DNA from: an uncultured Thalassolituus sp. | GTDB taxonomy: Bacteria; Pseudomonadota; Gammaproteobacteria; Pseudomonadales; Oceanobacteraceae | Assembly (NCBI GenBank): GCA_913054055.1 | Contig: CAJXIT010000117.1 | Location: 1 to 9,671 of the forward strand | DNA length: 9,671 nucleotides | Direction of reading: 5' to 3' | Part shown: positions 5,726 to 9,671 of the stretch, piece after piece | Layout of the letters: the number at the start of each line of letters is the position of its first letter | Numbering within the stretch: the stretch's first letter is position 1 | Notes under the pieces: generated by a model | What the model saw: the letters and a program-made list of their open reading frames with translations, nothing else | What the model was told of the DNA's origin: nothing | Databases searched by the model: none | Made by a program: the position numbers and the translations under genes

Positions 5726-6817
5726 ATGAAAAAGGGTTTTGCTTTGAGAGATTCGATTCAAGTTAATAATAAACTGTTAATCCTATTGGTAGCTTTGGCA
5801 CTGCTAGGGTGGTTGCTAGCCAGTTTAGAGCCTGTGTTAATGCCTTTTATATTAGGGGCACTGTTTGGCTATCTTGGCGACCCCATTGCCGACCGTTTAG
5901 AAGCCTTAGGTTTAAGCCGAACACTTTCTGTTGTGATTTGTTTTATTGTTATTACGCTTTTATTGCTCGGAGTCATCGTTTTACTTGTACCTCTTTTGAT
6001 TAATCAATTAAAGGTTGCATATGGGCACATTCCAGATGTAATCGAATGGTTTCAGTTGGTGTTTTTTCCATGGGTTGTGGCCACTTTTGGGGTTGATCCG
6101 GATGTATTTCAGGCCTCTTCAATAAAAGAGCAACTAATATCACAGCTTGGTACCGCGCAGAATATTATTTCCAAATTAGTGGTTCAGGGTTCAGCGTCTA
6201 CTGGTAGCCTTATAGGCTTGGTGGTTAATTTGGCTTTAGTACCGGTCGTGGGGTTTTATTTGTTAAGAGATTGGGATGTTTTAACTGCCAAGCTGCTTAG
6301 GTTGTTTCCCATTCGATTTCAGGCGACAACATCAAAACTTGGCATCGAATGCAATGACGTTGTGGGTGCATTTTTGAGGGGGCAGTTATGGGTGATGGCA
6401 GCCCTGGCCGTTATCTATGGCATTGGTTTGTGGATGGTAGGCTTGAAGTTGGCCTTATTGGTCGCTTTGCTTGCGGGTGCCGCCAGCATTGTCCCTTATA
6501 TGGGGTTTGCAATCGGTATTGCAGCCGCCATGGTTGCTGGGTATGTACAATTTGGAGTGGATTACCATTTGATTTTGATTTTTGCGGTATTTCTTTTTGG
6601 GCAGGTGATTGAATCTGTTGTTTTAACCCCCATATTGGTGGGAGATAAAATTGGTTTACATCCTGTGGCTGTTATTTTTGCCATTATGGCGGGTGGCCAA
6701 TTATTTGGATTTGTAGGTGTGATATTAGCTCTGCCTGTGGCAGCTATTATTGTGGTATTATTGCGCCACGTTCACGAATTGTACAAAGATACAGAGTTTT
6801 ATTCGGAAAATTCATGA
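5726..6817 (+). CDS. perM: AI-2E transporter family (PerM-like) integral membrane protein
   Basis: A 363-residue inner-membrane protein of the AI-2E/UPF0118 family, which includes PerM and TqsA of E. coli. Hydrophobic segments fall near residues 17-33, 36-50, 66-91, 160-176, 220-238, 240-270, 280-305 and 320-345, giving the usual seven to eight helices. The long soluble stretch between about 92 and 155 is the family's loop. The C-terminal hallmark is clear: 'GDKIGLHPVAVIFAIMAGGQ' then 'LFGFVGVILALPVAAI'. Family members have been linked to efflux of small molecules or ions; the substrate here cannot be read from sequence. The gene lies nine bases after DUF2066 and overlaps hda by four bases. 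PerM lies close to Hda in E. coli too, which supports PerM over other paralogues. Confidence 0.9.
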   Translation: MKKGFALRDSIQVNNKLLILLVALALLGWLLASLEPVLMPFILGALFGYLGDPIADRLEALGLSRTLSVVICFIVITLLLLGVIVLLVPLLINQLKVAYGHIPDVIEWFQLVFFPWVVATFGVDPDVFQASSIKEQLISQLGTAQNIISKLVVQGSASTGSLIGLVVNLALVPVVGFYLLRDWDVLTAKLLRLFPIRFQATTSKLGIECNDVVGAFLRGQLWVMAALAVIYGIGLWMVGLKLALLVALLAGAASIVPYMGFAIGIAAAMVAGYVQFGVDYHLILIFAVFLFGQVIESVVLTPILVGDKIGLHPVAVIFAIMAGGQLFGFVGVILALPVAAIIVVLLRHVHELYKDTEFYSENS

Positions 6818-7518
6818 CTCCGCAAGTTGAAGAGCAACTCCCGTTACGCGTGCAATTGCGTGATGACGCCACGTTCGAAAATTTTTATAGCAGTGATGCT
6901 CAAGAATTTGCCACGCAAATTCAATTAAGCGCCGCTGGTCAAGGCGAGCAAAGCATATTTATAAGTGGGCCGCTTGGTTCTGGCTGCAGCCATTTGCTGC
7001 AAGCCGCTTGTCACGAAGCCGAAAGCAAAGGCTTAAATAGTGTGTATCTACCTTTAGATGAGTTGGTTGATTATTCGCCGGCCATTTTCGAAAGCTTAGA
7101 AGGTTTACCTTTAATTGCTTTGGATAATTTACAGGCAATTATTGGTTTGCCTGAATGGGAAGAAGCGCTTTTTCATCTATTTAATCGAGTCCGAGACAGT
7201 GGCGGGCGTTTGTTATTTGCGGCTGATCAATCTCCCGATGCATTGGGCGTAAAGCTTCCCGATTTATCTTCTCGACTGGTTTGGGGATTGGTTTATTCAA
7301 TTGAAGAACCTAGTTCTGAATTTAAAGTATCAGCTTTGCAATATCGTGCTAAGAATCGAGGCATGGATATGGCGGAGGATGTAGCCAAGTATGTGGTGAA
7401 GAATGTTAAGGGGCATATGGAAGATATGTTTGAAGTATTACAAAAGCTTGATAACGCTTCTTTAAGTGCAAAGAAAAAATTGTCACGACCTTTTGTTAAA
7501 TCCGTAATGAATTGGTAG
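6814..7518 (+). CDS. hda: Hda, DnaA-homologous regulator of replication initiation
   Basis: A 234-residue AAA+ protein matching Hda over its length. With the beta clamp it promotes hydrolysis of DnaA-bound ATP (RIDA), preventing over-initiation. The clamp-binding motif QLPLRV is at residues 8-13. The Walker A region reads GPLGSGCSHLLQA (52-64) and the Walker B region 'LIALDNLQAI'. The arginine-finger box 'LPDLSSRLVWG' is intact, as is the C-terminal 'LQYRAKNRGMDMAEDVAKYV' with its sensor-2-like region and the end 'KKKLSRPFVKSVM'. Cys58 stands where DnaA has Lys and E. coli Hda has Arg. The start codon overlaps the stop of perM (ATGA), so translation is coupled. There is no DNA-binding domain IV, which separates it from DnaA. 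Confidence 0.95.
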   Translation: MTPQVEEQLPLRVQLRDDATFENFYSSDAQEFATQIQLSAAGQGEQSIFISGPLGSGCSHLLQAACHEAESKGLNSVYLPLDELVDYSPAIFESLEGLPLIALDNLQAIIGLPEWEEALFHLFNRVRDSGGRLLFAADQSPDALGVKLPDLSSRLVWGLVYSIEEPSSEFKVSALQYRAKNRGMDMAEDVAKYVVKNVKGHMEDMFEVLQKLDNASLSAKKKLSRPFVKSVMNW

Positions 7519-7670
7519 TATCCGTTTCTGTTGTACGACCTAAGTATGATAAAAATCGGCAAAAACAATAATAATTAGAAATACCGCATAACTATCCTTA
7601 ATAGCTGTTAGGTTTCTGATCCGATTTTAGTCTTTTTCTTAAATTAGTCTGAAAGGTTGGTTGTCAAGCC
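7519..7670. other. Intergenic region after hda
   Basis: About 150 A+T-rich bases. No U-tailed hairpin ends the hda operon. An 8-base inverted repeat, AAAATCGG at 7552-7559 and CCGATTTT at 7621-7628, is 61 bases apart, too far for a simple terminator. TATGAT at 7545-7550 resembles a -10 but lacks a partner. A promoter for the following gene probably lies here but I cannot place it. Confidence 0.3.
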
Positions 7671-8459
7671 ATGTATCTCACACGAATAATTAAAGCCCTT
7701 ATATCAAAGCTATGTTTAAACAGAATGCTCGTTTTAATAGCGCTACTCACCAATTTTTCTTTATCCTATGCACAGTCGCCTTCGCCAAAACAAAGCATGA
7801 TGGTGTTAAGTGGTCTTGTTACGCAGACGTTTATTAATTCTCTACTGTATTTTGATGGGGATCACCGATCAAAAGAAGCGATGCAGAAGTCCATGTCTGA
7901 TATAGATACAGCTTTGTCTTTATTTGTGCGCGAAGATTTTAAAGATGCTGGCTCGCTTAATGAAATTAAAAATCAGTGGTTGTTGGTTAATAAACATATT
8001 AAAGAGATACCAGAGGAAGCGGGGTACTCTTACTTTTATTTGGAAAGGTTATCTAAATCTATTGAAGAGATGAATGCTTTGATTGATCAAAGTATCGTTA
8101 AGCATCGTTCTGGTATTCACCCTAAAAACTATGAAATATTTTTAGCAAATTCTGACATGCTAAAAGTGGTTAGTGTGCATTTGTCGTCAGCAGTTATGGA
8201 TGTGGGTAACGATGATGCATCAAAGGCGCTGTTAAAAAAACATTGTTTAGGCACGGATGAAAAAATGAATGCAGTGGTTGCTAATAACCCTAAAGTTAAA
8301 TCCTATGTTCTAAGGAGTTGGAAATATATTCAAGCCCCAATTTGTGTGACGGGAAAATCGGGTGGCAACTACACCATTGCACATTTTTCTAAACAGATAT
8401 TCACGAAATTGAATGGGTTGTACGTAGAGGAAGATAGGTTGTCTGGGACTAGTATGTAA
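7671..8459 (+). CDS. Secreted or periplasmic protein of unknown function (262 aa)
   Basis: I do not recognise a family. The N-terminus is basic (MYLTRIIKALISK), then hydrophobic (about residues 18-32), with a good signal-peptidase site after S-Y-A at residue 34, so the product should be exported. The mature part is mostly helical in character ('LSGLVTQTFINSLLYFDGD', 'MSDIDTALSLFVREDF', 'ERLSKSIEEMNALIDQ') and contains just two cysteines, Cys192 and Cys225, which could form a disulfide. The layout resembles the helical sensing domains of membrane receptors, but no membrane anchor or output domain follows. ATG 7671 has only a weak GAAAGG 13 bases upstream; ATG 7725 would shorten the signal peptide's basic part. 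It lies between conserved core genes and may be lineage-specific. Confidence 0.7.
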   Translation: MYLTRIIKALISKLCLNRMLVLIALLTNFSLSYAQSPSPKQSMMVLSGLVTQTFINSLLYFDGDHRSKEAMQKSMSDIDTALSLFVREDFKDAGSLNEIKNQWLLVNKHIKEIPEEAGYSYFYLERLSKSIEEMNALIDQSIVKHRSGIHPKNYEIFLANSDMLKVVSVHLSSAVMDVGNDDASKALLKKHCLGTDEKMNAVVANNPKVKSYVLRSWKYIQAPICVTGKSGGNYTIAHFSKQIFTKLNGLYVEEDRLSGTSM

Positions 8460-8479
8460 AATACATTTTTGAAAGTTGG

Positions 8480-8498
8480 GCGCACGGTTTGAGTGCGC
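8480..8498. other. Hairpin between convergent genes, possible weak terminator
   Basis: GCGCAC (8480-8485) pairs with GTGCGC (8493-8498) around a seven-base loop. It lies between the converging stops at 8459 and 8513. Neither strand has a T-run after the stem, so intrinsic termination is doubtful. Confidence 0.3.
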
Positions 8499-8512
8499 AC
8501 AATTAATGTGAA

Positions 8513-9016
8513 TTATTCGTAAGGTTGTATGATACCGGCAACGGTTAATCGCTGGAATAGTTCAAGCATGCATCGTACTCGATCTTCTGATACTTTAAGA
8601 TCTAGCAATAAGTTATTCGAAATATTGCTTAATTCTTCTTCGATGTCTTCTAATGGCATTTTGAATATGTCTTCTACTGAGACTAGGTCAAACGACACTT
8701 CGGCACCATAAGCACGATACATGGTGTCTAACCACTTTTCATATAGATAAGGCTCGGTCACAAATACGGGTTGCTTATCGAAGTCGTCTGACATTTCACG
8801 CAATACATCTAAAACGCTTTCCCCTTGCATTTCGATTTGTTGACGAGTAATGCCGTGGGAGTCTTCATTGGTAGAGTCCCATTGTTGCCATTCATCTTCA
8901 GGGCGAATGAGGATGGCTTTGAGCTCTCCTGTGGCAATAGACCAAGATGCAGCGATGGGATAAGCATCTTCTTCGTAACTACTGCTCTCTAGGACTAGAA
9001 AACGTGGGTATTCCAT
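8513..9016 (-). CDS. DnaQ-like exonuclease-fold protein with apparently degenerate active site
   Basis: A 167-residue cytoplasmic protein. The first about 115 residues follow the layout of DEDDh 3'-5' exonuclease domains: a first strand 'FLVLESS' (6-12), 'AYPIAASW' (18-25, where such proteins have 'YPIEIG'), 'LIRPEDEWQQWD' (36-47), 'HGITRQQI' (54-61), then 'VFVTEP' and 'YEKWLDTMYRAYG' (84-104). The acids that bind metal do not match. The first motif lacks the Asp-x-Glu pair and reads V-L-E-S, a Glu stands where Asp is expected before 'KWL', and no late His-x4-Asp motif is visible. The last 50 residues are an acidic helical tail. It is probably non-catalytic or a structural relative. ATG 9016 is used; a TTG at 9022 would add two residues. 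It is divergent from the zinc-ribbon gene. Confidence 0.7.
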   Translation of the reverse strand: MEYPRFLVLESSSYEEDAYPIAASWSIATGELKAILIRPEDEWQQWDSTNEDSHGITRQQIEMQGESVLDVLREMSDDFDKQPVFVTEPYLYEKWLDTMYRAYGAEVSFDLVSVEDIFKMPLEDIEEELSNISNNLLLDLKVSEDRVRCMLELFQRLTVAGIIQPYE

Positions 9017-9051
9017 ATACAATCTGCCTAATTATTTGATGGAGCCAATCT

Positions 9052-9273
9052 ATGGACAAGCAACAACGTGATTTTTACCAGCGCGACCAAGAAGAGCAAG
9101 CCTCTTTCTTAGAGCAAACCTGGTGTAATAAATGTCAAGAAGTAGACTTGGGGATGACAGATCCTGAAGAATACGAGCTTGACGGTAAAGTGTGCATCGA
9201 TGGTAAATGCAAAAAATGTGGCGAAACGGTTACCACTGAAATCTTCGGTGAAGATGAGGAGTGGGAGGAGTAA
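9052..9273 (+). CDS. Small zinc-ribbon protein (73 aa)
   Basis: A conserved-looking small acidic protein with two Cys pairs in a zinc-ribbon arrangement: Cys25-x2-Cys28 ('CNKC') and Cys53-x2-Cys56 ('CKKC'). An extra Cys48 lies just before the second pair. The N-terminal 20 residues are polar and probably helical, and the C-terminal end is very acidic (EDEEWEE). Four Cys in this spacing predict one structural zinc; the partner or nucleic-acid target is unknown. A good ribosome-binding site (GGAG) lies seven bases before ATG 9052, and a terminator follows 24 bases after the stop, so it is probably a single-gene transcript. No closer assignment is possible from sequence. Confidence 0.8.
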   Translation: MDKQQRDFYQRDQEEQASFLEQTWCNKCQEVDLGMTDPEEYELDGKVCIDGKCKKCGETVTTEIFGEDEEWEE

Positions 9274-9296
9274 GCCTTTTCCATCAATGCTTATAT

Positions 9297-9321
9297 AAAG
9301 CCCCAAATTAGGGGTTTTTTT
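9297..9321 (+). terminator. Rho-independent terminator after the zinc-ribbon gene
   Basis: An 8-base stem (AAAGCCCC 9297-9304 with GGGGTTTT 9311-9318, one G-T pair) around a six-base loop, running into seven T (9315-9321). It lies between convergent genes; the minus-strand side has only a short T stretch, so it mainly serves the plus strand. Confidence 0.8.
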
Positions 9322-9332
9322 ATGTCTGTTTG

Positions 9333-9671
9333 TTACTGTTTAGGTAGCCGCTTAGCTAACCGAGTGTGTAGTGCAGCTGCGCAAAACTGAATCAGTGTTA
9401 GTGTGACACCTAATGTGCCTAAATTGTGTTGGTTTTCACCAAAAGCGGCCAGCATCCAAATTATAAAGTAAACCAGGCAAATATAACTCATCCAAGCCAT
9501 TGCATTCTTAGTCTTCATTACTAGGGCCGGTATCAGTACTAGCCATGGAATGCCTTTTATCAATGTGAGCACTAAACCGATGATGATTTGATAAGCGCTG
9601 TCGGTGTCAGCGGTTTCGCTGGCAAAAGTACCTGTGCCGAGTAAGGCAAATTGTAAAAAGTAGCAGGCGAT
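9333..9671 (-). CDS. DUF2069-family small membrane protein, 5'-truncated by the window edge
   Basis: The frame is open from the right edge to the TAA at 9335-9333, giving 112 residues without a true start. An internal GTG at 9572-9570 is not the start: in-frame sequence upstream continues the protein (it enters the window as IACYFLQFALLGTGTFAS). Hydrophobic segments are seen at the entry, around 'IIIGLVLTLIKGIPWLVLIP', around 'WMSYICLVYFIIWMLAAFG', and around 'LGVTLTLIQFCAAALHTRL'. This gives the four-helix plan of DUF2069 proteins (about 120-140 residues). The 'P-W-L-V-L-I-P' and 'Y-F-I' segments fit the family. Function unknown; inner membrane expected. The gene commonly lies near hda in pseudomonads, which agrees with its position here. 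Confidence 0.8.
   Translation of the reverse strand: MACYFLQFALLGTGTFASETADTDSAYQIIIGLVLTLIKGIPWLVLIPALVMKTKNAMAWMSYICLVYFIIWMLAAFGENQHNLGTLGVTLTLIQFCAAALHTRLAKRLPKQ

Noticed and set aside
5809..6612. Short plus-strand frames within perM
   Set aside because: Out-of-frame shadows of a continuous membrane-protein gene, Trp/Cys-rich and implausible as proteins.
7552..7628. Distant inverted repeat AAAATCGG/CCGATTTT as a terminator or small RNA
   Set aside because: The arms are 61 bases apart with no T-run and no further pairing visible by eye, so chance in A+T-rich DNA is the simplest reading.
9336..9572. GTG 9572-9570 as the true start of the DUF2069 gene
   Set aside because: The frame stays open to the window edge and the upstream residues form the expected first membrane segment, so the gene is truncated, not short.
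1..9671. CRISPR array, tRNA, rRNA, insertion sequence or integrase
   Set aside because: No regularly spaced repeats, cloverleaf, rRNA-like sequence, terminal inverted repeats or transposase/integrase frames were found on either strand.

Overview
The window is chromosomal DNA of a gammaproteobacterium, most likely a marine member of the Oceanospirillales/Pseudomonadales. This rests on the core block purMN / DUF2066 / PerM / Hda / DUF2069, on the style of the proteins, and on moderate A+T. I cannot name the species.

Left third (1-2740): the end of a type III secretion (T3SS) locus. The first 158 bases, read leftward, encode the signal peptide and the start of the N0 domain of an outer-membrane secretin (SctC/YscC/HrcC), which runs off the window. 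One base upstream of it is a small YscB-like class I chaperone gene (160-633, minus), which repeats the yscB-yscC order of Ysc-type systems. Divergent from these, across about 130 bases with several inverted repeats, lies a plus-strand pair. Its first gene (766-2205) encodes a 479-residue soluble protein of no family I recognise. Its second (2224-2697) encodes an acidic CesT-type chaperone. The pairing makes the large protein a candidate secreted effector with its own chaperone. A strong bidirectional terminator (2713-2740) closes the module and marks its junction with the core genome.

Middle (2758-7518): housekeeping genes. purM-purN (minus, purine synthesis) stand back to back with a plus-strand operon: DUF2066 exported protein, PerM/AI-2E-family membrane protein, and Hda, the regulator of DnaA. 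The Hda has Cys where the Walker A Lys/Arg is expected.

Right third (7519-9671): a secreted protein of unknown function (7671-8459, plus), a DnaQ-like exonuclease-fold protein whose catalytic acids look eroded (8513-9016, minus), a 73-residue zinc-ribbon protein (9052-9273, plus) with its terminator, and the 5'-truncated DUF2069 membrane protein (minus, running off the right edge).

No tRNA, rRNA, CRISPR array, transposase or integrase was seen. No gene-free stretch exceeds 300 bases; the longest are about 130-170 bases (634-765, 4478-4645, 7519-7670).
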